Below, piece by piece: positions 1 to 6,696 of a stretch of 12,351 nt of DNA. Numbering within the stretch: the stretch's first letter is position 1; the number at the start of each line of letters is the position of its first letter. The notes under the pieces are model-generated. The model had not been told where the DNA came from. It saw only the letters and a program-made list of their open reading frames with translations, and searched no databases. Source of the stretch: an uncultured Pseudomonadota bacterium (GTDB taxonomy: Bacteria; Pseudomonadota; Gammaproteobacteria; Burkholderiales; SG8-39). Location: the NCBI GenBank assembly GCA_903864555.1, contig CAIPGJ010000757.1:1-12351 (forward strand), written 5' to 3'. A program made the translations under genes and the position numbers.

Positions 1-270
1 CTGTCCGGCTCGCCCTCGCCGCGCATAGACATGGTGACCGAGTGTCGTGACGCGAGGGTCTGGCTTAAGGTGAGCGACAACGGCTGCGGCTTTCCGGAAA
101 GCATCGTCAAGCGTGCCTTCGAACCCTATGTCACCACCAAGCCCAAGGGCACCGGCCTGGGCCTGGCCATCGTCAAGAAGATCATCGATGAACACCACGG
201 CACTATTGCCGTCCAGAATGCCCGGGAACGCGGGGCAAACGTGAACATCTCATTCCCGATTGCAGCGTAA
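1..270 (+). CDS. ntrY: Sensor histidine kinase, C-terminal fragment (NtrY-like)
   Basis: Only the last 89 codons are present; the reading frame is open from base 1, so the gene starts outside the window. The visible part is the ATP-binding (HATPase_c) domain of a histidine kinase. It has the G1 motif SDNGCGFP, the F-box-like segment FEPYVTTK, and the G2 lid GTGLGLAIVKKI, followed by the usual HHGTI strand. The protein would autophosphorylate on a histidine and pass the phosphate to the response regulator encoded 9 nt downstream. The identification as NtrY rests on that neighbour and on the ntrYX-trkAH order that I recall from betaproteobacteria; the fragment alone shows only that it is a histidine kinase. 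N-terminal membrane, HAMP and PAS regions cannot be assessed. Confidence 0.85.
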   Translation: MSGSPSPRIDMVTECRDARVWLKVSDNGCGFPESIVKRAFEPYVTTKPKGTGLGLAIVKKIIDEHHGTIAVQNARERGANVNISFPIAA

Positions 271-279
271 AGAAAGAAC

Positions 280-1530
280 ATGGCTCAGATCCTGGTTGTA
301 GATGACGAGATCGGCATACGAGAGCTGCTCTCCGAGATTCTTTCCGACGAAGGTCACACCGTGCGGGTAGCCGAGAACGCCACCCAGGCTCGTGAAGCCC
401 GGCAACGGGCACGTCCTGATCTGGTATTGCTGGACATCTGGATGCCTGACGCCGATGGCATCACCCTGCTCAAGGAGTGGGCTTCCTCCGGGCAGCTGAA
501 CATGCCGGTCGTCATGATGTCCGGCCATGCCACCATCGATACCGCGGTCGAGGCGACACGCATCGGTGCCCTGGATTTCCTGGAAAAGCCGATTGCGCTG
601 CAAAAGCTGCTGGCTACGGTCAAGCGTGCCCTGGCCCAACAGGACGCCCGCGCCTCGCGCGCCATCAGCATCGGCGATTTCGGTAAATCGCAGGCTCTGG
701 GTGACCTGAAGAAACGCCTGGCCCAGTTGATCCCGGCGCGTTCGTGGGTGCTGCTGCGCGGCGAGCGCGGCGTGATGCCCGAACTGTATGCACGCGCGCT
801 GCACCAGCCCGGCACCGCCTGGATCAATGCCGGCGCGTTCCTCGGGAAAGCCGGCACGCAGGAGGCTCACCCGGCAGCCGGCGGCGTGCTGTTCATCGAT
901 GAGCTGGGCCGGCTGTCTGCCAACCAGCAAAAGCACCTGGCCTTCCTTGCCGGGCAGACCGAGCGTTTCAAGTTGCGTGTTATCTGCTTCAGCTCGCAGG
1001 GACTGCGGCGCCTCAGCGAAACCCAGGGACTGGACGCGAGCCTGGCGACGCGCCTGTCCGAGGTGGTGCTGCCCATTCCCCCCTTGCGTGAACTGGCCGA
1101 GGACATTCCCGACCTGGCACTGGCTTTCCTGGGAAAGTTGATCGAAAGCCGAGATTGCCCGCCGCGCCGTTTTTCCCCGGACGCCTTGCGCACGCTTTGT
1201 GCGCATGACTGGCCGGGCAACCTGGAAGACCTTGCAGGGACCGTCCGTTCCCTGGCGGCAACTGCGCTGGGTGAGGAAATCACCGCGGCCGAAGCTGCGG
1301 CCATGCTGAAGGAGTTTGCCGGTGAAGGGCCGCTGGCCGACCTGCCCCTGGACCTGCCATTGCGCGAGGCTCGCGAAGCCTTCGAGCGCGCCTACTTCGA
1401 ACGCCACTTGGCTGCCGAGGGCGGTTCCATTGCCAGGGTCGCGGAAAAGAGCGGCCTGGAGCGTACCCACCTCTACCGCAAGCTCAAGGCGCTGGGCATC
1501 GCCACCGGACGCAAGGATGGCGAGTCCTGA
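280..1530 (+). CDS. ntrX: NtrX-like response regulator with degenerate AAA+ domain
   Basis: A 416-residue DNA-binding response regulator, partner of the kinase just upstream. Residues 1-120 are a receiver domain: acidic pair D8-D9, phospho-acceptor D52 in LLDIWMPD, MMSGHAT, and the conserved lysine in LEKPI. Residues ~140-330 align with the sigma-54-interacting AAA+ domain of NtrC-type activators but are decayed. The Walker A position reads GERGVMPE (~160), without the GK. The segment carrying the GAFTGA sigma-54 contact loop is missing: only about 17 residues separate INAG (~182) from the retained Walker B-like GGVLFIDELGR (~201-211). Residues ~382-407 form a Fis-type helix-turn-helix (SIARVAEKSGLERTHLYRKL). 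By inference it cannot hydrolyse ATP or open sigma-54 promoters, and may work as a phosphorylation-controlled repressor or sigma-70 regulator. ATG start; the upstream SD is weak (AAGAAAG). Confidence 0.88.
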   Translation: MAQILVVDDEIGIRELLSEILSDEGHTVRVAENATQAREARQRARPDLVLLDIWMPDADGITLLKEWASSGQLNMPVVMMSGHATIDTAVEATRIGALDFLEKPIALQKLLATVKRALAQQDARASRAISIGDFGKSQALGDLKKRLAQLIPARSWVLLRGERGVMPELYARALHQPGTAWINAGAFLGKAGTQEAHPAAGGVLFIDELGRLSANQQKHLAFLAGQTERFKLRVICFSSQGLRRLSETQGLDASLATRLSEVVLPIPPLRELAEDIPDLALAFLGKLIESRDCPPRRFSPDALRTLCAHDWPGNLEDLAGTVRSLAATALGEEITAAEAAAMLKEFAGEGPLADLPLDLPLREAREAFERAYFERHLAAEGGSIARVAEKSGLERTHLYRKLKALGIATGRKDGES

Positions 1531-1604
1531 CAGAGTAGAATCGTTGTCCGGTTTCCGTGGCAATCCGACATGAACGCCAGCAGCCAATCCCGGTGGATAC
1601 CGGC

Positions 1605-1610
1605 AGGGAG
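1605..1610 (+). promoter_or_regulatory. Shine-Dalgarno site supporting the TTG start of trkA
   Basis: AGGGAG lies 6 nt before TTG at 1617. An in-frame TGA immediately precedes the TTG, so no start further upstream is possible. The next residues (RIVILGAGRVG) are the expected N-terminus of TrkA, so the TTG is very likely the true start. Confidence 0.75.
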
Positions 1611-1616
1611 CGCTGA

Positions 1617-2990
1617 TTGAGAATTGTCATCCTGGGTGCAGGCCGTGTCGGCCAGTCACTCGCCGAGAGCCTGGTCTCCGAGCAAAACGACATCACGGTG
1701 GTTGATGTCGATGAGGCGCGCCTGCGTGAGATGCAGAACCGCCTGGACCTGCGCACCGTCTCGGGTAACGCATCACATCCCTCGGTCCTGAGGGAGGCCG
1801 GCATCGAGGATGCCGACATGATGATTGCGGTCACCCAGAGCGACGAAATCAACCTGGTTGCCTGCAAGCTGGCGGCCAGCTTCTTCAATGTCCCCACGCG
1901 TATCGCGCGTATCCGCGCCACCGAGTTCCTGGATAACGAGCGTGTGCTGGGCGAGGACGGTTTCTCGGTCAATCTGGCCATCTGCCCGGAACAGATACTC
2001 ACCGACTACATCGTCAAGCTGATCCAGTTTCCGGAAGCCCTGCAGGTGCTGGAGTTTGCCCAAGGCAAGGTCAGCCTGGTCGCCGTGCGCGCTTTCCAGG
2101 GCGGACCGCTGGTAGGCCATCCGCTGAAGGATCTGCGCCGCCACATCCCCAGCGTGGATGCGCGCGTTGCCGCGATATTCCGGGATGACCGCTCCATCGT
2201 CCCCGAGGGTGACACCATTGTCGAGCCCGGTGATGAAGTGTTCTGCCTGGCCGCCACCCAGGACATCCGCCAGGTCATGCGCGAACTGCGCCGCATGGAC
2301 AAGCCGGTGCGGCGCGTCATGATTGCCGGTGGCGGCAACATCGGTCTGCGCCTGGCCGAAGCGCTGGAGCGCGACTACACCGTCAAGGTCATCGAGTACA
2401 ACAAGCGGCGTTGTGAATATCTGGCGTGCCAGCTGAACAAGGCACTGGTGCTGCAAGGCGATGTCACCGATGAAGGCCTGCTGGAAACAGAAGACGTGTC
2501 GGCGATGGATGTCTTCGTGGCAGTCACTGATGATGATGAAAACAACATCATGTCCAGCCTGCTGGCCAAGCGCATGGGCGCGCGCCGGGTGATCACGCTG
2601 ATCAACCGGCGTGCCTATGTGAACCTGCTCCAGGCCGGCAGCATCGACATCGCCATCTCCCCTGCGCAGGCCACCATAGGCACGCTGCTCGCCCACGTCC
2701 GCCGGGGCGATGTCACGCAGGTGCACAGCCTGCGCCGCGGTGCCGCCGAGGCCATCGAGGCGGTGGTCCACGGCGATCGCGAATCGTGCAAGCTGGTGGG
2801 CAGGCGTGTCGAGGACATCGATCTTCCCAAGGGGACGACGATAGGCGCCATCGTGCGCGGCGAGGAGGTGATCATGGCCCACCACGACACCGTGATACGT
2901 GCAGAGGACCACGTCATCGTCTTTGTTACTGACAAGAAAATGCTGCCCAAGGTCGAGAAGCTGTTTCAGGTGGGCATCAGCTTCGTCTGA
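1617..2990 (+). CDS. trkA: Trk system potassium uptake regulatory subunit TrkA
   Basis: Cytosolic NAD(H)-binding gating subunit that controls the TrkH potassium channel. At 457 residues it has essentially the full length of proteobacterial TrkA. It is a tandem duplication of the RCK unit. The first Rossmann domain starts with GAGRVGQ (7-13) and has an acidic residue at the end of the second strand (VVDVDEARL). The first TrkA-C domain spans ~140-220. The second Rossmann domain has GGGNIG at ~238-243 and its acidic residue in VIEYNKRRCE. The second TrkA-C domain fills ~370-457. Translation starts at TTG, supported by a good Shine-Dalgarno. It lies 12 nt before trkH and 86 nt after ntrX, so it is probably in the same transcript. 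Low start-codon efficiency may keep the regulatory subunit in proportion to the channel; that is inference. Confidence 0.96.
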   Translation: MRIVILGAGRVGQSLAESLVSEQNDITVVDVDEARLREMQNRLDLRTVSGNASHPSVLREAGIEDADMMIAVTQSDEINLVACKLAASFFNVPTRIARIRATEFLDNERVLGEDGFSVNLAICPEQILTDYIVKLIQFPEALQVLEFAQGKVSLVAVRAFQGGPLVGHPLKDLRRHIPSVDARVAAIFRDDRSIVPEGDTIVEPGDEVFCLAATQDIRQVMRELRRMDKPVRRVMIAGGGNIGLRLAEALERDYTVKVIEYNKRRCEYLACQLNKALVLQGDVTDEGLLETEDVSAMDVFVAVTDDDENNIMSSLLAKRMGARRVITLINRRAYVNLLQAGSIDIAISPAQATIGTLLAHVRRGDVTQVHSLRRGAAEAIEAVVHGDRESCKLVGRRVEDIDLPKGTTIGAIVRGEEVIMAHHDTVIRAEDHVIVFVTDKKMLPKVEKLFQVGISFV

Positions 2991-3002
2991 TCTCCAAAAA
3001 AC

Positions 3003-4460
3003 ATGGTTCGCATCCTTCCGGTTTTGCACATCCTGGCTCACGTCATCGTCATCCTTGCAGTATTCATGATGGTGCCGCTGGGATTGTCCATGGCGATCGA
3101 TGATGGCGCCGCCAAAGCCTACGCAGAGGCCCTCCTGGTCACCGCCCTTACCGGCATTGCGCTCTGGGCGGCCACCCGCCGCCACAAGCGGGAACTACAG
3201 ACCCGCGACGGCTTCCTGCTGGTGTCGCTGGTGTGGACGGTGCTGCCGGTTTTTGCCATGTTGCCCCTGCTGCTCTACATCCCGGGCCTGTCTGTCACCG
3301 ATGCCTACTTCGAGGGGGTGTCCGGGCTGACTGCGAGCGGCGGCACGGTGTTGACCGGCCTGGATCACTTGCCACCTTCCATCAATATCTGGCGCGGGCT
3401 GATGATCTGGCTGGGCGGCATGGGCATCATCGTGCTGGCGGTTGCGGTGCTGCCGCTGCTCGGCGTCGGTGGCAGCCAGGCGTTCCGTGCCGAAACCCCG
3501 GGACCGATGAAGGACAGCAAGCTCACTCCCCGCATCACCCAGACGGCGAAAGGGCTCTGGCTGGTGTACGTGTGCCTGACCGCGGCCTGCATGCTCTCCT
3601 ACCGCGTCGCCGGCATGAGCTGGCTGGATGCGGTGATGCACGGGTTTACCACCACCGGCCTGGGCGGCTTCTCGACGCACGACGAGAGTTTTGCCTGGTT
3701 CAACTCGCCCGTGATGGAGGCGGTCGCCATTGTCTTCATGACTATCTCCGGCATCAACTACGCCACCCATTTCCTGCTGCTGCGCGGGGGCGGTCTGCGG
3801 GTCTACCGGCGTGATCCGGAGGCGCTGGCCTACATCGGCCTGCTCGCCGGCAGTTCGCTGATGATCGCCCTCTTCCTCATGCACGGCGGGGTGTTCGACA
3901 GCTTCTGGACGGCCATGCGCTATGCCGCCTTCAACGTTGTCTCGGTGGCCACCACCACCGGCTATGCCACCACCGACTACAACCTGTGGCCGACCTTTGC
4001 GCCGGTCTGGCTGCTGTTCATTTCCTGCTTCGCCTGTTGTTCCGGGTCGACCGGCGGCGGCATCAAGATGATCCGGGCCCGCATGATGCTGCACCAGGCC
4101 GTGCGGGAGATGACCCGCATCGTCCATCCGCGCGCCCTCACGCCGGTGAAGATCAACGGCGCGCCGGTGGAGAACAACATCATCTTTGCAGTGCTGGCTT
4201 TCATGCTGATGTATGGCACCACGCTGATTGCCGGCACCATGCTGCTGGCGGTGTCGGGGGCTGACATCGTCACGGCTTTCTCGGCCATCGTGGCCTGCAT
4301 CAACAACATGGGGCCCGGCCTGAACAAGGTCGGCCCGGCATCGACCTTTGCCGTGCTCAACGACTTCCAGACCTGGGTCTGCACCTTCGTCATGTTGCTG
4401 GGCCGCCTGGAGTTGTTTACCCTGATCGTGGTGCTTACCCCCTCCTTCTGGCGGCGTTAG
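3003..4460 (+). CDS. trkH: Trk system potassium transporter, membrane subunit TrkH
   Basis: Inner-membrane potassium-translocating subunit of the Trk system, 485 residues, the normal family length. It shows the four membrane-pore-membrane repeats of the SKT superfamily. The four selectivity-filter loops, each with the key glycine, are visible: SGLTASGGTVL (~105-115), TTTGLGGFST (~215-224), ATTTGYATTD (~316-325) and NNMGPGLNKVGP (~433-444). The C-terminus ELFTLIVVLTPSFWRR is characteristic of TrkH. The ATG lies 12 nt after the trkA stop; no strong Shine-Dalgarno is visible in the A-rich spacer. The TAG stop shares its last base with the GTG start of the next gene, which suggests translational coupling to that gene. 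Confidence 0.96.
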   Translation: MVRILPVLHILAHVIVILAVFMMVPLGLSMAIDDGAAKAYAEALLVTALTGIALWAATRRHKRELQTRDGFLLVSLVWTVLPVFAMLPLLLYIPGLSVTDAYFEGVSGLTASGGTVLTGLDHLPPSINIWRGLMIWLGGMGIIVLAVAVLPLLGVGGSQAFRAETPGPMKDSKLTPRITQTAKGLWLVYVCLTAACMLSYRVAGMSWLDAVMHGFTTTGLGGFSTHDESFAWFNSPVMEAVAIVFMTISGINYATHFLLLRGGGLRVYRRDPEALAYIGLLAGSSLMIALFLMHGGVFDSFWTAMRYAAFNVVSVATTTGYATTDYNLWPTFAPVWLLFISCFACCSGSTGGGIKMIRARMMLHQAVREMTRIVHPRALTPVKINGAPVENNIIFAVLAFMLMYGTTLIAGTMLLAVSGADIVTAFSAIVACINNMGPGLNKVGPASTFAVLNDFQTWVCTFVMLLGRLELFTLIVVLTPSFWRR

Positions 4461-5107
4461 TGTCCACCGTATTTGCGGGGCCTTCAGCGCCTGCGCCACC
4501 GCCCAAGGGCCGGATTGCCGGTGTGCTGACCAATGTCCTGACCGGCGCGGATCCTTTCCGGCTGCGCGTCGCGCAGAACCTGCTGGAACAGCGGCCCGCC
4601 GATGAGGCTTGGGCAGTACTCGACAATACCGGCGCATCGGCACTACGCGACCATGGTGCACATCTGGTCGCCATGGACAAGGATTGCCTATGCTGCACCG
4701 GCAGCGTCACCCTGCGCGTGACCCTGACGCGTCTTTTGCGCCAGGCCAGGCCACGCCGGCTGATCGTGTTGCCCTCGGCGCAGGCCCGTCTGGCCGAAGT
4801 GCTGGCGGTGCTGTCCGATCCCTGGCTATCTGCTGCGCTCGACCTGCGTGCCGCCGTCGCCCTGGCCCACGCGGGTGACTGGCACGCAGGCACGCTGGCG
4901 GCGCGGCAAGCGTCGCTGGCAATGCTGCGCGAGGCTCAGGCCGCGGCTGTCGAATTTGGTGAGGATGCCATCGCCGCAGGCGCGATGCGGGAGGCCCTGA
5001 CGGGTGTGGATCACGTGGTGGCTCTGGCCTCCGCGGAGCTGCCGCCGGCGCTGCTGGATCAGGCGGGCGTCAGGGCGAGATCGCGGTTCCCGGTCGGGGA
5101 TGAGTGA
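4460..5107 (+). CDS. Short CobW/G3E-like protein lacking the P-loop (pseudo-GTPase)
   Basis: A 215-residue protein that I cannot assign with certainty, but its layout follows the N-terminal GTPase domain of CobW/COG0523 metallochaperones. Residues 18-58 (IAGVLTNVLTGADPF, then NLLEQRPADEAWAVLDNTG) match the order of the CobW TVLTGFLGAGKTTLLNHLL and VNEFG segments, but the GxxxxGKT P-loop is gone. Next comes CLCC (C76, C78, C79), corresponding to the CobW GCxCC metal site, followed by a leucine-rich helix LRVTLTRLLRQARP. Then comes RRLIVLPSA, where active CobW proteins have an ETTG-type motif. The C-terminal CobW domain is absent. Inferred: a metal-binding or scaffold protein without GTPase activity. 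The GTG start overlaps the trkH stop by one base, so it is likely made with TrkH. It could alternatively be an unrelated family with a chance CxCC; residues 130-215 are only generic Ala-rich helix. Confidence 0.8.
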   Translation: MSTVFAGPSAPAPPPKGRIAGVLTNVLTGADPFRLRVAQNLLEQRPADEAWAVLDNTGASALRDHGAHLVAMDKDCLCCTGSVTLRVTLTRLLRQARPRRLIVLPSAQARLAEVLAVLSDPWLSAALDLRAAVALAHAGDWHAGTLAARQASLAMLREAQAAAVEFGEDAIAAGAMREALTGVDHVVALASAELPPALLDQAGVRARSRFPVGDE

Positions 5108-5161
5108 TAACAATCAGACGAATCAACCAATAAAGATAAACACAGCCATTCCAAACTGATA

Positions 5162-5692
5162 TTAATTGATCAGTTCAAAGGACAGGAAGAAGGTATCCAG
5201 GTCGGCCGTGCTCAGGGAGCCCGGCTTGCTGACCACGGCCAGCTGAAAAAGCCGTTTGTTGCTGGCGATCAGGCGTGCATGGATTTCCCGCGGGCTGCCA
5301 TCGGCTGCCGTGCCGGTGATCACCAAGGCGCGGGCCTGAGTGCCAGGCGGTCCGTTGATGACGCGGTCTTCCAGGAGCCGGCCCCTGGCATTGCGCAACA
5401 GGCCTTCCTGTGTGGCAGCGACGTGGCTGGCCGCCCCGTCCGGGTAATCGGCATGACCGACACCGAACAGCGCGTTGGGCGTCTGGGCCATGATGCGCAC
5501 CTGGGTGATGCCATCGGCGCCCTTGCCGGTGGCGCTTTCCCCACGCGCCGGCAGCAACACCTTGAAGCCGCCCTCGGTCGAGCGCATTTCCTTCCAGTCG
5601 AGTTCGGGATAGCAGCCGCCCAGCAGCAGCACTGCCACCAGCGCAAACAGTACCGACCAGGCGCGATGCAGACTTGGAGCGCCTGACAGCAT
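5162..5692 (-). CDS. Small predicted lipoprotein of unknown function
   Basis: A 176-residue protein with a clear type II signal peptide. An Arg at position 10 precedes the hydrophobic stretch WSVLFALVAVLLL, then the lipobox LLGGC with C27 as the lipidated residue. Mature residues begin YPELDWKEMRSTEGGFKVLLPARGE and end AVVSKPGSLSTADLDTFFLSFEL. This domain resembles hypothetical lipoproteins I recall from betaproteobacteria; I know no function. The ATG at 5692 was chosen because it places the signal peptide at the N-terminus. The frame is open further upstream into ridA, but earlier starts would add a long charged leader before the signal. The ATG lies in the loop of a 7-bp inverted repeat. 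It is last in the metH-to-ridA direction and converges on the CobW-like gene, with a 54-nt AT-rich gap between them. Confidence 0.85.
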   Translation of the reverse strand: MLSGAPSLHRAWSVLFALVAVLLLGGCYPELDWKEMRSTEGGFKVLLPARGESATGKGADGITQVRIMAQTPNALFGVGHADYPDGAASHVAATQEGLLRNARGRLLEDRVINGPPGTQARALVITGTAADGSPREIHARLIASNKRLFQLAVVSKPGSLSTADLDTFFLSFELIN

Positions 5693-5703
5693 TGCCGTCA
5701 GGC
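5681..5703 (-). promoter_or_regulatory. Inverted repeat enclosing the lipoprotein start codon
   Basis: On the minus strand GCCTGAC and GTCAGGC form a perfect 7-bp stem around a 9-nt loop that contains the ATG (5690-5692). An AGGG about 12 nt before the ATG sits just outside the stem. Such a hairpin could limit translation initiation. The base pairing is seen; any regulatory effect is inference. Confidence 0.4.
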
Positions 5704-5706
5704 ACC

Positions 5707-5755
5707 CTGACTCAGGGGAGCGCGAGGGGGGGTGTCCCCTCGCATCGTTAGGCAC
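5707..5755. repeat. Imperfect structured repeat, copy 1 (attC-like)
   Basis: About 49 nt, roughly 76% identical by hand count to copy 2 with a single 1-nt indel. It can form two overlapping hairpins: AGGGGA/TCCCCT (5714-5719 with 5735-5740) and GCGAGGGG/CCCCTCGC (5722-5729 with 5736-5743). It ends in GTTAGGC (5747-5753), which fits the integron core-site consensus GTTRRRY. A matching core box at the other end is not present. Its left edge overlaps the palindrome CCCTGA-C-TCAGGG (5705-5717). Confidence 0.7.
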
Positions 5756-5762
5756 TCTCAGA

Positions 5763-5789
5763 GCCCCTGACTGAATTGGCTTCAGGGGC
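5763..5789. repeat. 8-bp inverted repeat between the two repeat copies
   Basis: GCCCCTGA (5763-5770) pairs perfectly with TCAGGGGC (5782-5789) around an 11-nt loop. No T-tract follows on either strand, so it does not look like a standard intrinsic terminator. It shares the CCTGA/TCAGG theme with the palindrome at 5705-5717 and the hairpin at 5681-5703. It may stabilise or separate the ridA and lipoprotein portions of a transcript. Confidence 0.5.
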
Positions 5790-5791
5790 AT

Positions 5792-5839
5792 CTGATGCAG
5801 CGGAGCGCAAGGGGCGTATCCGCTTGCATTGTTGGGCGC
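5792..5839. repeat. Imperfect structured repeat, copy 2 (attC-like)
   Basis: Partner of the repeat at 5707-5755, starting 85 nt later and ending 2 nt before the ridA stop codon. Read on the minus strand it gives GCCCAAC (fits RYYYAAC), AAT, then GCAAGCGGA. This pairs with TCCGCTGC with one extrahelical A, the arrangement seen in integron attC sites. The expected distal GTTRRRY box is replaced by ATCAGATGC. Two differences from copy 1 are compensatory (5801/5822 and 5809/5825), so the stems are retained. Confidence 0.7.
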
Positions 5840-5841
5840 CT

Positions 5842-6189
5842 TTACTTGGCGCAAATGACCGAGATTTCCACCAGCATGCGCGGATCGGCCAGCTTGGCTT
5901 CCACGGTGGCGCGGGCCGGCAGGTTGTCCGGGTCCACCCAGGTCAGCCACACCTTGTTCATGTACTCGCGGTTGCGGATGTCAGACACCCAGATGTTGGC
6001 CGACAGGATCTTCGACTTGTCGGTACCGGCCTGGGCCAGCACGTTGTCGATGGCCTTCAGTACCTGCGTGGTCTGGCCGCGCACGTCCTGGGACAGGTCT
6101 TCAGCCACCTGTCCGGCCGTGTAGACAATGCCGTTGTACTCGGTGGCGTCGCAGAGAATTTTCTGGGGGTTGTAGCGCTTGATGGTCAT
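5842..6189 (-). CDS. RidA/YjgF/UK114 family protein (enamine/imine deaminase-like)
   Basis: A 115-residue protein of the Rid superfamily; these form trimers with active sites between subunits, and RidA itself hydrolyses reactive enamine/imine intermediates made by PLP enzymes. Visible family marks are NGIVYTAGQVAED (19-31), DVRGQTTQVLKAIDNVLAQAG (35-55), the DKSKILSANIWVSDI strand, and the C-terminal PARATVEAKLADPRMLVEI. The latter holds R93 (equivalent of the carboxylate-binding arginine) and E108. It looks closer to the YoaB-like Rid branch than to archetypal RidA, so the substrate is uncertain and I give no symbol. Its ATG overlaps the TGA of the upstream thioesterase as ATGA, so the two are translationally coupled. 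The attC-like repeat begins immediately after its TAA. Confidence 0.92.
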   Translation of the reverse strand: MTIKRYNPQKILCDATEYNGIVYTAGQVAEDLSQDVRGQTTQVLKAIDNVLAQAGTDKSKILSANIWVSDIRNREYMNKVWLTWVDPDNLPARATVEAKLADPRMLVEISVICAK

Positions 6190-6659
6190 AGGTCGTCCGA
6201 GATGATGATGGGGTTGTCGGTCTTGCGCAGCCTCAATGCCTCGAGGCTGGCGCGGAACTCGGGTGGAATCTCCGTGGCCTTGCGGGTCTTGGTGTCCACC
6301 ATGATCATGGTCACTTCGCCCGTGGCATGGCAGCTGCCATTATTGAATACCGCGTTGCCCCAGGTCCAGGTGCTGCGTGTGATATGCACGATGCCGGCGC
6401 CGACGTGCAGGACAGCCGGGAATTTCAGTTCCTGGTGATAGATGAGCAGCTGGCGGCCCACCACCGAGGCGGTGCCCGGCGGTCGCGGTCCCAGACGGGC
6501 GCGCCGCGCACGGCCCCTGGCCAGCTCGAAATAGGTGGCGTAGACGGCATTGTTCATGTGCCCGTTGATGTCGAGATCACGATAACGCATGTTCTCCTGG
6601 GCCATGATCGGGAACATGGCGTAGTCCTTGAGCTGCTTGATGTCGTAGGCGGTGGTCAT
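6186..6659 (-). CDS. Hotdog-fold acyl-CoA thioesterase (4HBT/YbgC-FadM type)
   Basis: A 157-residue single-hotdog protein of the 4-hydroxybenzoyl-CoA thioesterase family. The signature RYRDLDINGHMNNAVYATYFELAR (25-48) carries the catalytic-type aspartate (D30) at the start of the long central helix. ELKFPAVLHVGAGIVHITRSTWT and ATGEVTMIMVDTKTRKATEIPPEF are the later strands and the typical C-terminal phrase. It should hydrolyse acyl-CoA thioesters in the cytosol; chain preference cannot be read from sequence. The ATG at 6659 was preferred over upstream starts in the same frame because those would overlap the metH 3' end and add a segment with no family match. It starts 37 nt after the metH stop with a weak Shine-Dalgarno (AAGAAAG-like) and ends in an ATGA overlap with the Rid gene, so it is probably carried on the metH transcript. 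Confidence 0.9.
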   Translation of the reverse strand: MTTAYDIKQLKDYAMFPIMAQENMRYRDLDINGHMNNAVYATYFELARGRARRARLGPRPPGTASVVGRQLLIYHQELKFPAVLHVGAGIVHITRSTWTWGNAVFNNGSCHATGEVTMIMVDTKTRKATEIPPEFRASLEALRLRKTDNPIIISDDL

Positions 6660-6696
6660 TTCGGATACAGACTGCTTTCTTGCCTGGGTTGTGGTG

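Noticed and set aside
3233..3814. 193-residue plus-strand ORF inside trkH in another frame
   Set aside because: trkH has full-length conserved pore motifs; this frame shows no domain and is a shadow.
5154..5175. AACTGAT/ATCAGTT 7-bp inverted repeat between the convergent genes as a bidirectional terminator
   Set aside because: The stem is short and AT-rich with no clear T-tract, and it overlaps the lipoprotein stop codon; too weak to call a terminator.
5693..5950. Longer N-terminus for the lipoprotein gene using upstream in-frame ATGs
   Set aside because: It would bury the type II signal peptide 33 or more residues from the N-terminus and overlap ridA and the structured repeats.
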